Shown: positions 28,007 to 38,544 of the stretch, one piece after another | Numbering within the stretch: the first letter of the stretch is position 1 | Layout of the letters: every line of letters begins with the position of its first letter | Origin: Synechocystis sp. PCC 7509 | GTDB lineage: Bacteria; Cyanobacteriota; Cyanobacteriia; Cyanobacteriales; Chroococcidiopsidaceae | Length of the DNA stretch: 64,000 nucleotides | Direction: 5' to 3' | NCBI RefSeq assembly: GCF_000332075.2 | Contig: NZ_ALVU02000001.1 | Location: 2,492,324 to 2,556,323, forward strand | Position numbers and translations under genes: made by a program | Notes under the pieces: generated by a model | The model's database searches: none | Told to the model about the DNA's origin: nothing | Seen by the model: the letters and a program-made list of their open reading frames with translations, nothing else

Positions 28007-31000
28007 ATGCCCCGTCGTGACGACCTCCATAAAATTTTGCTGCTTGGCTCTGGGCCAATCGTAATTGGACAAGCCTGCGAATTTGACTATTCCGGGACTC
28101 AAGCTTGTATTGCACTCCGAGAAGAAGGTTATGAGGTGGTACTCGTCAATTCCAACCCTGCCACCATTATGACCGACCCGGAAACCGCCGATCGCACTTA
28201 CATCGAGCCACTAACACCGGAATTAGTCGAAAAGGTAATAGCTAAAGAACGTCCCGATGCTTTATTACCAACAATGGGCGGACAAACGGCTCTCAATATA
28301 GCTGTATCTCTAGCAAAAAGCGGCGCGTTGGAGAAGTACGGCGTAGAGTTAATTGGCGCAAAGTTGCCAGCCATTGAAAAAGCTGAAGACCGACAATTAT
28401 TTAAAGAAGCAATGGATCGCATTGGGGTAGCGATGTGTCCCTGCGGTACAGCTTCAACGGTAGAAGAATCAAAAGCCGTAGCCCGCACTATTGGCTCTTA
28501 CCCGTTAATTATTCGTCCAGCCTTCACAATGGGCGGTAGTGGAGGTGGTATTGCCTACAATCAAGAAGAATTTGAAGAAATGGCGCAAGTAGGCATTGAT
28601 GCAAGTCCCGTTTCGCAAATTTTGATCGATAAATCTTTGCTCGGTTGGAAAGAGTACGAACTAGAAGTAATGCGCGATTTGGCAGATAACGTTGTAATTA
28701 TCTGCTCCATTGAAAACCTCGACCCAATGGGCATTCATACCGGAGACTCTATAACCGTTGCTCCGGCTCAAACGCTTACAGACAAAGAATATCAGCGTTT
28801 GCGAGATGCGGCAATTAAAATTATCCGCGAAATTGGCGTAGAAACGGGCGGCTCTAATATTCAATTTGCGATTAATCCAGTAAATGGCGATTTCATTGTC
28901 ATTGAAATGAACCCCCGCGTCTCACGTTCTTCGGCTTTAGCTTCTAAAGCTACAGGTTTCCCCATTGCTAAATTTGCGGCAAAGTTGGCGGTAGGCTACA
29001 CCTTAGACGAAATTACTAACGACATTACCAAAAAAACCCCCGCATCTTTTGAACCAACCATTGACTATGTAGTTACAAAAATTCCCCGGTTTGCTTTTGA
29101 AAAATTCCCCGGTTCTGAACCCGTGCTAACTACGCAAATGAAGTCTGTAGGCGAAGCAATGGCAATTGGACGCACCTTTAACGAGTCCTTTCAAAAAGCT
29201 TTGCGGAGTTTGGAAACTGGACGCGCTGGTTGGGGTTGCGATATTAAAGAAAAATTACCCAGTGGGGAGCATATTCGCCCGCAATTACGGACTCCTAACC
29301 CAGAGCGGATTTTTGCCGTGCGTCAAGCAATGCTCCTAGGAATGTCTGTACAGGAGATTTACGAACTAACAGGTATCGATCCTTGGTTTTTGGACAAGAT
29401 GCAGATTTTGATCGAAACGGAAAAGTTTATCAAAAAAACGCCGTTAAATCAGTTGACTAAGGCGCAAATGTATAATGTTAAACGGGAAGGATTTAGCGAT
29501 CGCCAAATAGCTTTTGCCACTAAAACCACTGAAGACGAAGTAAGAACTTATCGCAAGCAGTTGGGGGTTATTCCTGTTTATAAAACTGTAGATACTTGCG
29601 CGGCTGAATTTGAAGCTTTTACTCCTTACCATTACTCTACCTATGAGGAAGAATCGGAAGTTAGACCCACCGATAAGCCGAAAGTAATGATTTTAGGCGG
29701 TGGGCCAAATCGGATTGGACAGGGAATTGAGTTTGATTATTGTTGCTGTCACGCCAGTTACGCCCTTAAAGCGGCGGGATTTGAGACAATTATGGTCAAC
29801 TCCAACCCCGAAACAGTATCAACAGATTACGATACAAGCGATCGCTTATATTTTGAGCCGCTAACTTTAGAAGATGTCCTCAATGTCATCGAAACAGAAA
29901 ACCCCATCGGGATCATTGTCCAATTTGGCGGTCAAACTCCCTTAAAACTTGCTTTACCATTGCAAAGATACTTGGCTGCAAATAGTGACACCTTATCCAC
30001 AACTAAAATTTGGGGAACTTCTCCCGACTCTATCGACACTGCCGAAGATCGGGAACGGTTTGATCAGATTCTTAACGAGCTAAATATTGCTCAACCAGCC
30101 AATGGTATCGCCCGTAATTTTGATGATGCTTTAATTGTGGCGGGAAAAATCGGTTATCCCGTAGTTGTGCGTCCTAGCTACGTTTTGGGAGGACGAGCAA
30201 TGGAAATTGTTTACTCCGACGCAGACTTAGAGCGCTACATGGCTTATGCCGTAAAAGTAGAACCCGACCATCCGATTTTAATTGATAAGTTTTTAGAAAA
30301 TGCTATTGAAGTCGATGTAGATGCGATCGCCGACCATACAGGAAAAGTTGTGATTGGCGGCATTATGGAACATATCGAGCAAGCTGGGATTCACTCCGGC
30401 GACTCGGCTTGTTCTTTACCTACAATCTCTTTGCCGACGGCGGTTTTAGACAAAATTCGTACCTGGACAACGCAACTAGCTAAAGCCTTAAATGTCATCG
30501 GTTTAATGAATATTCAGTTTGCGGTTGTCAACGCCCACAGCTACAACCCCCAAGTCTACATTATTGAGGCAAATCCCCGCGCTTCGCGGACTGTACCCTT
30601 TGTCTCAAAAACAACGGGCGTACCCTTAGCAAAACTCGCCTCCTTAGTCATGTCGGGTAAAACCTTAGAATCCCTCAACTTTACGAGCGAGCCTACCCCT
30701 ACCCATATTGCTGTTAAAGAAGCCGTTTTACCCTTTAATAAGTTTCCAGGGACAGATACAATTTTAGGCCCAGAGATGCGCTCTACCGGGGAAGTAATGG
30801 GCATTGATAGCGATTTTGGACGGGCATTTGCTAAAGGCGAATTAGGCGCAGGACAGGTACTCCCATTAAGCGGAACGTTATTTGTCTCCATGAGCGATCG
30901 CGACAAAGTTTTAGTAGTTCCAGTCATCAAAGAATTTATCGAACTAGGCTTTCACATTTTAGCCACCGATGGAACGCGCCGTGTCTTGCAAGAGCATGGC

Positions 31001-31288
31001 TTAAAAGAAGTTGAATTAGTGCTAAAACTCCATGAAGGTCGCCCCCATGTCTTGGATGCGATGAAAAATCACAACATTCAACTGATTATCAATACGCCTT
31101 CAGGAGAAGAAGCTCAAACCGATGCTCGTTTAATTCGTCGCACTGCCATCACTTACAAAATTCCCATTATTACAACTATTGCCGGGGCTAAAGCTACGGC
31201 GGCGGCGATTCGCTCCATGCAAACTACACCTCTAGATGTCAAAGCATTACAAGACTACTTGCAACCTAATATTGCGGCAGCCGTCTAA
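28007..31288 (+). CDS. carB: Carbamoyl-phosphate synthase large subunit
   Basis: A 1093-residue full-length CarB. It makes carbamoyl phosphate from bicarbonate, ATP and ammonia supplied by CarA, feeding arginine and pyrimidine synthesis. It opens with [24 protein letters not shown], and the second half repeats this as [19 protein letters not shown], so the two ATP-grasp halves are both present. The C-terminal MGS-like allosteric domain (about 950-1090) is intact ([20 protein letters not shown]). carA is not adjacent, as is common in cyanobacteria. A 9-bp hairpin follows the stop. Confidence 0.97.
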   Translation: MPRRDDLHKILLLGSGPIVIGQACEFDYSGTQACIALREEGYEVVLVNSNPATIMTDPETADRTYIEPLTPELVEKVIAKERPDALLPTMGGQTALNIAVSLAKSGALEKYGVELIGAKLPAIEKAEDRQLFKEAMDRIGVAMCPCGTASTVEESKAVARTIGSYPLIIRPAFTMGGSGGGIAYNQEEFEEMAQVGIDASPVSQILIDKSLLGWKEYELEVMRDLADNVVIICSIENLDPMGIHTGDSITVAPAQTLTDKEYQRLRDAAIKIIREIGVETGGSNIQFAINPVNGDFIVIEMNPRVSRSSALASKATGFPIAKFAAKLAVGYTLDEITNDITKKTPASFEPTIDYVVTKIPRFAFEKFPGSEPVLTTQMKSVGEAMAIGRTFNESFQKALRSLETGRAGWGCDIKEKLPSGEHIRPQLRTPNPERIFAVRQAMLLGMSVQEIYELTGIDPWFLDKMQILIETEKFIKKTPLNQLTKAQMYNVKREGFSDRQIAFATKTTEDEVRTYRKQLGVIPVYKTVDTCAAEFEAFTPYHYSTYEEESEVRPTDKPKVMILGGGPNRIGQGIEFDYCCCHASYALKAAGFETIMVNSNPETVSTDYDTSDRLYFEPLTLEDVLNVIETENPIGIIVQFGGQTPLKLALPLQRYLAANSDTLSTTKIWGTSPDSIDTAEDRERFDQILNELNIAQPANGIARNFDDALIVAGKIGYPVVVRPSYVLGGRAMEIVYSDADLERYMAYAVKVEPDHPILIDKFLENAIEVDVDAIADHTGKVVIGGIMEHIEQAGIHSGDSACSLPTISLPTAVLDKIRTWTTQLAKALNVIGLMNIQFAVVNAHSYNPQVYIIEANPRASRTVPFVSKTTGVPLAKLASLVMSGKTLESLNFTSEPTPTHIAVKEAVLPFNKFPGTDTILGPEMRSTGEVMGIDSDFGRAFAKGELGAGQVLPLSGTLFVSMSDRDKVLVVPVIKEFIELGFHILATDGTRRVLQEHGLKEVELVLKLHEGRPHVLDAMKNHNIQLIINTPSGEEAQTDARLIRRTAITYKIPIITTIAGAKATAAAIRSMQTTPLDVKALQDYLQPNIAAAV

Positions 31289-31294
31289 TTGCAT

Positions 31295-31321
31295 AGGGGA
31301 GAATTAGTCAAGTTCTCCCCT
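31295..31321 (+). terminator. Hairpin after carB
   Basis: AGGGGAGAA and TTCTCCCCT form a 9-bp stem with a 9-base loop, starting seven bases after the carB stop codon. There is no U-tract, so it may stabilise the 3' end rather than terminate alone. Confidence 0.5.
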
Positions 31322-31475
31322 GACCAAAAAGGAGTAGTCGTAAATCCTAAGAAATGTTACAATTATTAATATTGCCAAACCAATATACGAGTCAAACAAA
31401 AAAGCAACTTAATGTATAATTGACGCTCCCCCTATAGAAGTTTTCTGTTAAATGATAATTTATTTGTAATCGGAG

Positions 31476-31504
31476 TTGACAATAATACATAATTATTGTA
31501 ATAA
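31476..31504 (+). promoter_or_regulatory. Sigma-70-type promoter of the sigma factor gene with internal inverted repeat
   Basis: TTGACA (31476-31481), a 17-base spacer and TAATAA (31499-31504) make a near-consensus promoter 73 bases before the sigma factor ATG. An 8-bp perfect inverted repeat, ACAATAAT / ATTATTGT (31479-31486 and 31492-31499), occupies the spacer and touches both hexamers, which is a good position for a repressor dimer. Confidence 0.6.
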
Positions 31505-31576
31505 GACTGCAAAAAATTGAACTATAAAGCGCTCTCGTTTTCCTGCCAAGCCCATTAATAATAAAAAAGTAGCGTT

Positions 31577-32536
31577 ATGAAGACCGCTCAGACTGCCACC
31601 GATCTAGTACGTACATACTTGCGTGAAATTGGTCGCGTACCCCTGCTAACCCACGAGCAGGAAATCTTATACGGAAAGCAAGTACAGCGTTTGAGCGCCT
31701 TACAAACAGTAAGAGAAGCGTTACTCGCTGAATATGGACAAGAACCAACTCCTGATGAATGGGCAAAAGCCAGCGATTTAGCAGATAGTGAAGAACTAGC
31801 AAAAATTATCGCCGCCGGAGAACTTGCCAAGCGCAAGATGGTAGAAGCTAATTTGCGTTTAGTCGTATCGGTTGCTAAGAAATATATTAAGCGCAATGTA
31901 GACTTGCTAGATTTAATCCAAGAAGGCACCATTGGTATGCAGCGTGGGGTAGAAAAATTTGACCCGACCAAAGGCTATAGGTTCTCAACCTATGCTTACT
32001 GGTGGATTCGCCAAGCCATCACTCGCGCGATCGCCGAAAAAGGGCGAACAATTCGTTTACCTATTCATATCACCGAAAAACTCAACAAAATTAAAAAGGC
32101 TCAACGCCAACTTTCCCAAAAACTAGGACGCGCACCTACAGCCGGAGAATTGGCGACAGAACTAGAATTAACTACTAAGCAAGTTAGAGAGTATTTAGAA
32201 CGGGCGCGTTTACCACTATCTTTAGATTTGCGCGTGGGAGATAACCAAGACACTGAGCTTGGAGAATTGCTAGAAGATACCGGCGCATCTCCAGAGGAGT
32301 TTGTGATGCAATCTTCTTTGGCTACAGACTTAGATTTATTAATGGCAGATTTGACTCCCCAGCAACGGGAAGTATTAATCCTGCGTTTTGGTCTATCCGA
32401 CGGACAAGCGCTAACTTTAGCTAAAATAGGCGATCGCTTAAATATTAGCCGCGAACGAGTTAGACAAATTGAGCGCGAAGCCTTGACCAAACTCCGCAAA
32501 CGCAAAGCCGATATGGATCAATACTTAGCAAGCTAA
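31577..32536 (+). CDS. Group 2 RNA polymerase sigma factor (SigB/SigD-like)
   Basis: 319 residues. Region 1.2 is [22 protein letters not shown]. Regions 2.1-2.4 run through [22 protein letters not shown] and [19 protein letters not shown]. Region 4.2 ends [20 protein letters not shown]. It lacks the long N-terminal extension of the primary SigA and has the size of cyanobacterial group 2 factors, which respond to light, nitrogen or stress. It stands alone behind a strong promoter. Which of SigB to SigE it is cannot be settled without a tree. Confidence 0.9.
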   Translation: MKTAQTATDLVRTYLREIGRVPLLTHEQEILYGKQVQRLSALQTVREALLAEYGQEPTPDEWAKASDLADSEELAKIIAAGELAKRKMVEANLRLVVSVAKKYIKRNVDLLDLIQEGTIGMQRGVEKFDPTKGYRFSTYAYWWIRQAITRAIAEKGRTIRLPIHITEKLNKIKKAQRQLSQKLGRAPTAGELATELELTTKQVREYLERARLPLSLDLRVGDNQDTELGELLEDTGASPEEFVMQSSLATDLDLLMADLTPQQREVLILRFGLSDGQALTLAKIGDRLNISRERVRQIEREALTKLRKRKADMDQYLAS

Positions 32537-32703
32537 AGCTAAAAGGAAGAAATTACACCCAAAGAAGGTTCGGTTTCATCTACTACATCTCCAAACACTG
32601 CCTGTTACATTAGTTAGCACAACAAATAAATCCTACAGTTCAAAAGATGGCGACCGCAGCCCAAAATCAAGCTAAGGAAGCCAAAACCAAACGGAGGTAT
32701 CAA

Positions 32704-33036
32704 GTGAGCAATTCACCCAATCAAGTCTCAGAGTTTTTCAGTGGCGAATCAGAAAATAGCAATTTGCTATGGCATTACGTTCAATCTCTGAGTCCAGAAA
32801 CCATTACTCAACTGTCTAAGCCTACTTCTGGTGATGTTTTCCAGGTGATGGAACGTAATATTGTGGGACTGTTGGGTGGCTTACCCTCCGAACACTTTGA
32901 TGTCACCATCAGCACTAACCGGGAAAATTTGGGCAGGCTTTTAGCTTCAGCAATGATTAGCGGCTATTTTTTACGCAACGCCGAACAAAGAATGACCTTT
33001 GATAAAGCCTTGCAAGGTTCGGAAATTAGCGAATAG
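32704..33036 (+). CDS. DUF760 family protein
   Basis: About 110 residues with the DUF760 core: LWHYVQSLSPETITQLSKP, QVMERNIVGLLGGLPSEHF and LGRLLASAMISGYFLRNAEQR. The family occurs in cyanobacteria and plastids and has no settled function. The GTG at 32704 is chosen because GGAGG lies six bases ahead; the ATG at 32647 would add 19 residues and has no ribosome binding site. A strong terminator follows. Confidence 0.85.
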   Translation: MSNSPNQVSEFFSGESENSNLLWHYVQSLSPETITQLSKPTSGDVFQVMERNIVGLLGGLPSEHFDVTISTNRENLGRLLASAMISGYFLRNAEQRMTFDKALQGSEISE

Positions 33037-33063
33037 AACTGGTAAAGCTTAATCTAAATAAAC

Positions 33064-33100
33064 AAGGACAGACAAATTTTTAGTCTGTCCTTATTTTTAT
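33064..33100 (+). terminator. Rho-independent terminator after the DUF760 gene
   Basis: A 10-bp perfect stem AAGGACAGAC / GTCTGTCCTT with a 9-base loop is followed by ATTTTTAT. It ends just before the mutT start, separating the two genes. Confidence 0.8.
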
Positions 33101-33105
33101 AATTT

Positions 33106-33498
33106 ATGAATCAAAAACTTATTGGTGTCGGTGTAATTTGGAACGATAGAGGACAGATTTTAATCGATCGCCGCCGCCAAACTGGGGTATTTGGAGGTTT
33201 TTGGGAGTTTCCAGGGGGCAAAATTGAACCAGGCGAGACGGTAGAAGAATGTATTAAACGCGAAATTTGGGAAGAATTAGGGATTTTAATTGCCGTTGGT
33301 CAGCACTTAATAACTATCGAACACACTTATTCTCACTTCCACGTTACTTTAATTGTCCATCACTGCCAACATCTAGACGGCACACCGCAACCCTTGGAGT
33401 GTGAGGAAATTCGCTGGGTGACATTAGAGGAAATAGATAAGTTTTCTTTTCCCGAAGCAAATTTTCAAATTATTGCTGCTTTGCGTCACGCCGGATAA
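33106..33498 (+). CDS. mutT: MutT-type NUDIX hydrolase (8-oxo-dGTP diphosphatase)
   Basis: A 130-residue NUDIX protein with a complete box (GX5EX7REUXEEXGU) at about residues 36-58: [15 protein letters not shown] then REIWEELGI. The ATLIVHH and [10 protein letters not shown] segments fit MutT, which removes oxidised dGTP from the nucleotide pool. Its last 13 bases overlap the end of the convergent sasA gene. Other NUDIX substrates are possible. Confidence 0.85.
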   Translation: MNQKLIGVGVIWNDRGQILIDRRRQTGVFGGFWEFPGGKIEPGETVEECIKREIWEELGILIAVGQHLITIEHTYSHFHVTLIVHHCQHLDGTPQPLECEEIRWVTLEEIDKFSFPEANFQIIAALRHAG

Positions 33499-34670
33499 AT
33501 GGGAATTGTAAAGTGGAAGCAACTACCGCCTGTAGGTGGTGAATCTACCCAAATTTGTCCATAATGAGCATGAATAATGCCTTGACATAGAGATAACCCA
33601 ATTCCGTAGCCATCAAGCGCTTGATCACGTTCTAAGCGCACGCGCTCCGCAAAAATGCGATCGCAATCTTCTGGCGGAATCCCAGGTCCATTATCGCAAA
33701 TACTTACTTGGGCTTTTTGACTTGTGCGGTGTAGCACTGATAAGCGAATAGTGCCATTTTCTGGCGTGTACTTAATTGCGTTATCTAATAAATTGCTTAA
33801 TACCTGGTGTAGCCTTTCACTATCGGCATAGACATAGGGTAAATCACTCGGCAAATCGGTTTCTATAGTTTGACTCTTGGCTAACGCGCGATCGCACTGA
33901 TGACTTAAAACTTCATGGCAAAGCGCACTTATATCTAACTTAGCGGGTTCAATATGCAATTGAGCGCTCGTATCGCGAGCTACCTGCAATAATCCCGCAA
34001 TCATGCGATCAATATTTTTAGTTTGATTGCGAGCTTGCTTAAACAACTGGGCGGCTAATTCCGGTTTGAGGCGAGGAATTTTGTTTTCTTGGGAGACTAA
34101 ATAATTTGCTTCTAAAGTTTCAATTGCAATTGATACCGCCGTTAAAGGATTGCGGAGATCGTGAGCCAGCATAGCAATTACTCGATCTTTAAACTGTAAC
34201 TGCTCAGTAAGTTTTTCTTGTTCTTGCTTTAAATGGAAAATTTCATCAGCAAGTTTTATTAGTTCAGCAGAATTACTCACAGAACGAATCGGTGATGAGG
34301 GTAAGTTGATATTATAGTCTTGGTCTAAAATTTTGGGAAGTTGGTCTACTTTTAAGTACGCTTCTGCCGATTGTTGCCAGCGCAGCCACCAAGTTTTTAA
34401 TTGCGCGTCTAAATTGCTACCCGCTAAAACTTGCAAAGGTGTGGGGTGAATTTTGACCAAAGCCGGAGTTGCTACCAGTTTAAAATGCTCTACTAAATAA
34501 GGCTGTTCGCCCACATTAATAATTTGCAGTTCAAACGGGTAATTGGCTTGTAACTGTTTGAGATAGCAACAAATTTCCGACACTTGATTTCGCGCACTCG
34601 AACGTTCGTCAACAAACAGTAATAGTTGAAGTGGTAATTCGGAGTAGGTTGGTTGCGACGAAACCTGCAT
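33486..34670 (-). CDS. sasA: Circadian clock output histidine kinase SasA
   Basis: The N-terminal KaiB-like thioredoxin domain ([45 protein letters not shown]) binds KaiC. The kinase core follows: H-box [12 protein letters not shown]-box [13 protein letters not shown]1 [10 protein letters not shown] and G2 GYGIGLSLC. SasA autophosphorylates when bound to KaiC and passes phosphate to RpaA. The ATG at 34670 is preferred over a GTG at 34688. No kai genes are in the window, which is usual. Confidence 0.92.
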   Translation of the reverse strand: MQVSSQPTYSELPLQLLLFVDERSSARNQVSEICCYLKQLQANYPFELQIINVGEQPYLVEHFKLVATPALVKIHPTPLQVLAGSNLDAQLKTWWLRWQQSAEAYLKVDQLPKILDQDYNINLPSSPIRSVSNSAELIKLADEIFHLKQEQEKLTEQLQFKDRVIAMLAHDLRNPLTAVSIAIETLEANYLVSQENKIPRLKPELAAQLFKQARNQTKNIDRMIAGLLQVARDTSAQLHIEPAKLDISALCHEVLSHQCDRALAKSQTIETDLPSDLPYVYADSERLHQVLSNLLDNAIKYTPENGTIRLSVLHRTSQKAQVSICDNGPGIPPEDCDRIFAERVRLERDQALDGYGIGLSLCQGIIHAHYGQIWVDSPPTGGSCFHFTIPIYPA

Positions 34671-34892
34671 GCAAACTTTTTTCAGCACTGAAAACAGGCA
34701 ACTTTTTGAGGGTGGGCGGAGGTATAAACTAACAATGTATTAGATTTACTTCTTTAATAAATTTAATATCAATTTAAGATTTTGCCTATAGGTAGAGTTT
34801 AATAATTTGGTTTAATTTCTGATATTTAGAGTTTTTTAAGTGCCAATAGCCACTTAGCGAAGGCTTTTGCAGCTACACGCCGTTAGTTAAAA

Positions 34893-35939
34893 CTAAGGAG
34901 TTTCACAAAAAACTTGGAGTAAATGAGCGCAATTGGAAATTGCCCCCAAATGGGCAATCTCAAACCCGTGAGTATTTTGAGTAGGAAATGCCAAACACGC
35001 AGCACGGGCAACATGACCTAACTTCATGGCAATTGAGCCATCACTACCAAAGCCGCTAATCGTCGCTAGTTGTACGGGCATATTTAGCTGTTTGGCAGCT
35101 TGACGCAACTGAACGTTTAAGCCTTCGTCGTAGATGCCGTAACCATCTTGAGCCAAAATTACTGGATTTGATCCAGATTCAACAGGGTATTCAGGTGCTA
35201 GAGGGCAAATTTCTAAAGCAATTAAGGCATCTAGTTTTTGCTGTCCGCTAAAATAGAGCGCTCCAATTGCGCCGACTTCTTCTTTAGCAGAGGCGACTAA
35301 ATAAGTATCATAGACGGGCTGAGTTAAGTTTTTTGCTAAAGCCAGCAATATAGCTAAGGAAGCTTTGTTGTCTAGGGTGTAACTTGCAATATAGTCTTTT
35401 AATCGGATTGGGCGTTTGCGGTGCTTGCCAACTACTACGCGCGTTCCAGGGCGTATACCAGCTAGTTCTAATTCTTCTAGTGTGCATTTAGTTTCAATCC
35501 AGGCATCTTCCCAACGTACCGCCGTATCTTCTTGCTGTACTTTTTGGGGCGATTCGTGGGAGACATGACGCGAACCAAAGCTAAGAATTCCGCTAATAGT
35601 GGCGTTATCTCCCAGCAAATCGACAACTCCTTCCCCATAAACCCAAGGAAAAGAGCCGCCTAATTTGCGCACAGAGACTTTACCATCAAATTCGATAGTT
35701 TTGGCGATCGCTCCTATTTCATCTTTATGAGCAGTAATAGCGACAGATCCAGCTTCTCGCCCTGGAAGGAAGGCAATAATATTATCTGCTTTGTCTTGCC
35801 AAACTTCTACCCCAATTTCGGCAAAGCGGCGTAGCAATAGCTGATTTATTTGCGTTTCTACGCCACTAGGGGAATGGTGCATTACCAGTTCTTCAATGGT
35901 AAGAAATAACTCGTCGTAGTTCAAAAAATTATTGCTCAA
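34893..35939 (-). CDS. M42 family aminopeptidase
   Basis: A 348-residue dinuclear-metal aminopeptidase of the glutamyl aminopeptidase/FrvX family. It has SVAITAHKDEIGAI with the first metal ligand, TLDNKASLAILLALA with the bridging Asp, ASAKEEVGAIGA with the catalytic Glu, and ALEICP. Starts are TTG at 35939 or TTG at 35927; neither has a strong ribosome binding site. It begins four bases after the stop of the GDSL hydrolase gene, suggesting translational coupling. Confidence 0.85.
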   Translation of the reverse strand: MSNNFLNYDELFLTIEELVMHHSPSGVETQINQLLLRRFAEIGVEVWQDKADNIIAFLPGREAGSVAITAHKDEIGAIAKTIEFDGKVSVRKLGGSFPWVYGEGVVDLLGDNATISGILSFGSRHVSHESPQKVQQEDTAVRWEDAWIETKCTLEELELAGIRPGTRVVVGKHRKRPIRLKDYIASYTLDNKASLAILLALAKNLTQPVYDTYLVASAKEEVGAIGALYFSGQQKLDALIALEICPLAPEYPVESGSNPVILAQDGYGIYDEGLNVQLRQAAKQLNMPVQLATISGFGSDGSIAMKLGHVARAACLAFPTQNTHGFEIAHLGAISNCAHLLQVFCETP

Positions 35940-35943
35940 AAGA

Positions 35944-36879
35944 CTAGCGGGTGATTGTTATTTTTTTAAATTTGCGTTGAGCCATTATTCCTATACCTAA
36001 CACGCCAAAGGCTAGTATCCCAATTCCACTACTAGGTTCGGGAATTGGTTGAGAACTCAACCTTGTTAAAGCTAAATTACCAATTTGTTCGTGCGCCGCC
36101 GTTGTGGGGTGTAAATCATCCCAAAATAAGTATTCATTTGGGTTTTGACAACTAGGATCTGTTAAGCAAGCATCGGTTACATTTGTAAATCCAAATAAGT
36201 CGGGTTGAGCGATCGCGCTGGCAAATAACGAACTAACATCAACATCATAAATATCAATCCCATAACTTAAGCTCAAGCTATTAAGGACGGTATCCAAACC
36301 TGTATTATGAGCGTCAGTTAGAGCCGTAAAGCTGCTAGATAAAACACTACTATTTGTTGCTGGAAGTTGCCCCAAATCTGGTAAATTGAGAACTAAAAAA
36401 TTCTCTGCTCCAGAGGCAGCAAGGGAAGTAATAGAACTTGCTAGATTACTTACAGGTACGCTAGGGTCAGTAATCCCCGCGCCAAGATAGTCATTAGAAC
36501 CTGCCCAAACTACATAAAGTGCGTTCGGATCGGCAAAGGAATTAGTAGCTTGAAAATTAGTAATTTGCTGTTGTAGTCCAATTAAACCGGGGATAAATGT
36601 ATTATCGCTGCCAGTAGTTGCACCAGCAAAAGCATAATTGGTTGTATTTGCGCCCAAGTCTTCAGTCAAATATTCTATCCATAGGCGATCGTTAGAAGCA
36701 CGTCCTGGACTGTAGGGCGGACTAGGAGGAAACGCACCCCCTGTAGCCGTAAACAAATTGCCCGTATCTGACAAACTATCGCCAAAAACATAAATATCTG
36801 TAAAGCTGACTGCAAAGGCTCGTAGCGGCAAGAAAAAAGATAGAAAAACAACGCTTGTAGCCAAAAATTGCTTTTGCAT
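35944..36879 (-). CDS. SGNH/GDSL hydrolase with PEP-CTERM sorting signal
   Basis: The signal peptide covers residues 1-23. GDSL block I is YVFGDSLSDTGNLF with the nucleophile Ser, block III is VWAGSNDY, and the catalytic Asp/His are in WDDLHPTTAAHEQ. The C-terminus is a PEP-CTERM signal: PIPEPSS, then a hydrophobic segment (GIGILAFGVLGIGIMA), then basic QRKFKK. Such proteins are exported and processed by exosortase-type enzymes. It is probably an extracellular esterase, and may be co-transcribed with the M42 peptidase. Confidence 0.85.
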   Translation of the reverse strand: MQKQFLATSVVFLSFFLPLRAFAVSFTDIYVFGDSLSDTGNLFTATGGAFPPSPPYSPGRASNDRLWIEYLTEDLGANTTNYAFAGATTGSDNTFIPGLIGLQQQITNFQATNSFADPNALYVVWAGSNDYLGAGITDPSVPVSNLASSITSLAASGAENFLVLNLPDLGQLPATNSSVLSSSFTALTDAHNTGLDTVLNSLSLSYGIDIYDVDVSSLFASAIAQPDLFGFTNVTDACLTDPSCQNPNEYLFWDDLHPTTAAHEQIGNLALTRLSSQPIPEPSSGIGILAFGVLGIGIMAQRKFKKITITR

Positions 36880-36958
36880 ACTAAAACTTATCCAGTATTT
36901 TTACTGAATTTACCTTAAATTGGCGTTGATTAATCGCAAAAATAATTAAATTTTTATC

Positions 36959-38239
36959 TTATTGTGGGGATGGTTCCGTCGTTTCTGGCGTACTGTTAAT
37001 TTGCAATACTTCCTGGGCGGACAAGCCCTCAGTAGCGTTGCCAAAGTACCATAAAACTGCGGCAGCTTCCGCACGGGTGACGGGTTTTTTGGGTTGAAAT
37101 AGGGTTGTATAGCCAAAAGCGCGGCGAATATTGGATCTGTCGCTATTTTGAAAGTCGGCAAAAACTGCCCGTAATGCTTTAGGTTCAATTTTGGCTACAT
37201 CTTGAAAGCCCCAACTATCTTTTATAGACTCTACCGACGCATTAGGTAAGGCTTGGCGGCTATCTAAAGGAACTTTCCATACAATCAACTGTTCGCGGGT
37301 TAAAGGGGCGTTAGGGCGAAATAAAACGGCGCTGCTATCTCCCGATAACGCACTAGGAATTAAGCCAGCATCGGCTAATCCTTGAATTGCTGCAAAATCG
37401 CGATCGCTTGGAGGTACATCTTGAAAAGTTTTTTGACTATCTTTGGCGGCTTCCCGAATCTGCAACGCCGGACGGCTGCTATTAATTTGATTATTGGCAG
37501 CAAATAGCAAGCGGGCATATTCGCGGCGAGTAATAGTTTTTGCTGGGTAAAACAGCGAACTAGAGCTAGTTTTATTACCTGTAGTTGGAAGCGACAATAC
37601 ACCCAAGGCTGCCAAGTCTTCAATATACGATCGCAATTGTGGAGATGCTTTATCGATATCTGTAAATACTTGGGTTGTAGTTGTACCTGTGTTTGGTGCA
37701 GGATTTGATTGTGGTAAAGGTCCAACAAAGTTTTCGTCGCCGCTTTGTGGCACTGGTGATACTGTTGCCTCTGGAGTAGCGGCTTGAGTTGTATCCCCAT
37801 TACGAACATACTCAATAGTAAATTCTGTTGTCCCTGTTGAATCTTGGATTGCTACTGTTACTTGCAAATTGTTTTGACGAGCTATCAAAGCGTTGCTTTC
37901 GGGCGTTGGCTGGCTAACAATTTGCCAGTTTTGGGCTAGTAACTGGTTTTGATAGAAGCTTTGAACGGCGTTAGCAGGATCGGCACTAACCCAAGTAGTA
38001 AATATAGTTGCAGTATTGGCGGTTGGCGTTGGTGGTACAGTCCCTTGCAATTGCGCATTGGGATAGAGCGGAAAATCCGTAGGTAAGCCAGAATTGCGAT
38101 CGCTTTGTTGGTTTTCTGTCGCCGACAACCGAGGATCGGCGCTTAACAAATTCTCTAAATTACTGCCTGTGGGACTGTTTGCACAGGCGCTCAACGTCAG
38201 CACTAATAAACTAATAATGGCAGTAAATCGGTGGAACAC
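36959..38239 (-). CDS. SLH-domain lipoprotein
   Basis: A GTG start with a lipoprotein signal: hydrophobic core, then LSAC with the acylated Cys at residue 19. A Pro/Thr/Gln-rich region (about 20-190) follows. Three S-layer-homology repeats come next: VFTDIDKASPQLRSYIEDL, TFQDVPPSDRDFAAIQGL and WGFQDVAKIEPKALRAVF. SLH domains bind pyruvylated wall polymers and in cyanobacteria tether outer membrane to peptidoglycan. Its role is envelope structure or anchoring. It is isolated from its neighbours by hairpin-rich DNA. Confidence 0.82.
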   Translation of the reverse strand: MFHRFTAIISLLVLTLSACANSPTGSNLENLLSADPRLSATENQQSDRNSGLPTDFPLYPNAQLQGTVPPTPTANTATIFTTWVSADPANAVQSFYQNQLLAQNWQIVSQPTPESNALIARQNNLQVTVAIQDSTGTTEFTIEYVRNGDTTQAATPEATVSPVPQSGDENFVGPLPQSNPAPNTGTTTTQVFTDIDKASPQLRSYIEDLAALGVLSLPTTGNKTSSSSLFYPAKTITRREYARLLFAANNQINSSRPALQIREAAKDSQKTFQDVPPSDRDFAAIQGLADAGLIPSALSGDSSAVLFRPNAPLTREQLIVWKVPLDSRQALPNASVESIKDSWGFQDVAKIEPKALRAVFADFQNSDRSNIRRAFGYTTLFQPKKPVTRAEAAAVLWYFGNATEGLSAQEVLQINSTPETTEPSPQ

Positions 38240-38544
38240 GGCAATTATTTAACAAAAAAACGCTTCTTTATCTACGCTAACGCACAGACAACGCCGTTAT
38301 GAACTAGAAAAAATAGGGTTACGTGGCAAAAAGCTTGTCCGTAGCAAAAACGAGGCGTTGCCAAAGTTCTAATTACGCTCCACTACCAAGATTTGGTTGA
38401 GCAAGAGAACCTCTATAGTAAAGGCTGTCTTACTCTACCTTAAAGCGATCGCTCTAGGCGGCTATGTCTACTAACCGCCCAGAGCGCTAAATGATTAGCT
38501 GCCAAATATAAAGATGTGCAAATCCTCTAAGCAAAAACGACGAT
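38240..38544. other. Intergenic region with strong hairpin
   Basis: About 305 bases between the NblB-like gene and the SLH lipoprotein gene, both on the minus strand. It holds the imperfect hairpin at 38450-38486 and presumably the lipoprotein promoter. No ORF or RNA gene is seen. Confidence 0.4.
38450..38486 (-). terminator. Hairpin downstream of the NblB-like gene
   Basis: CGCTCTaGGCGG pairs with CCGCCcAGAGCG (one internal mismatch) around a 13-base loop, about 60 bases after the NblB-like stop on the minus strand. It is GC-rich and strong but lacks a U-tract, so termination is only probable. Confidence 0.5.
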
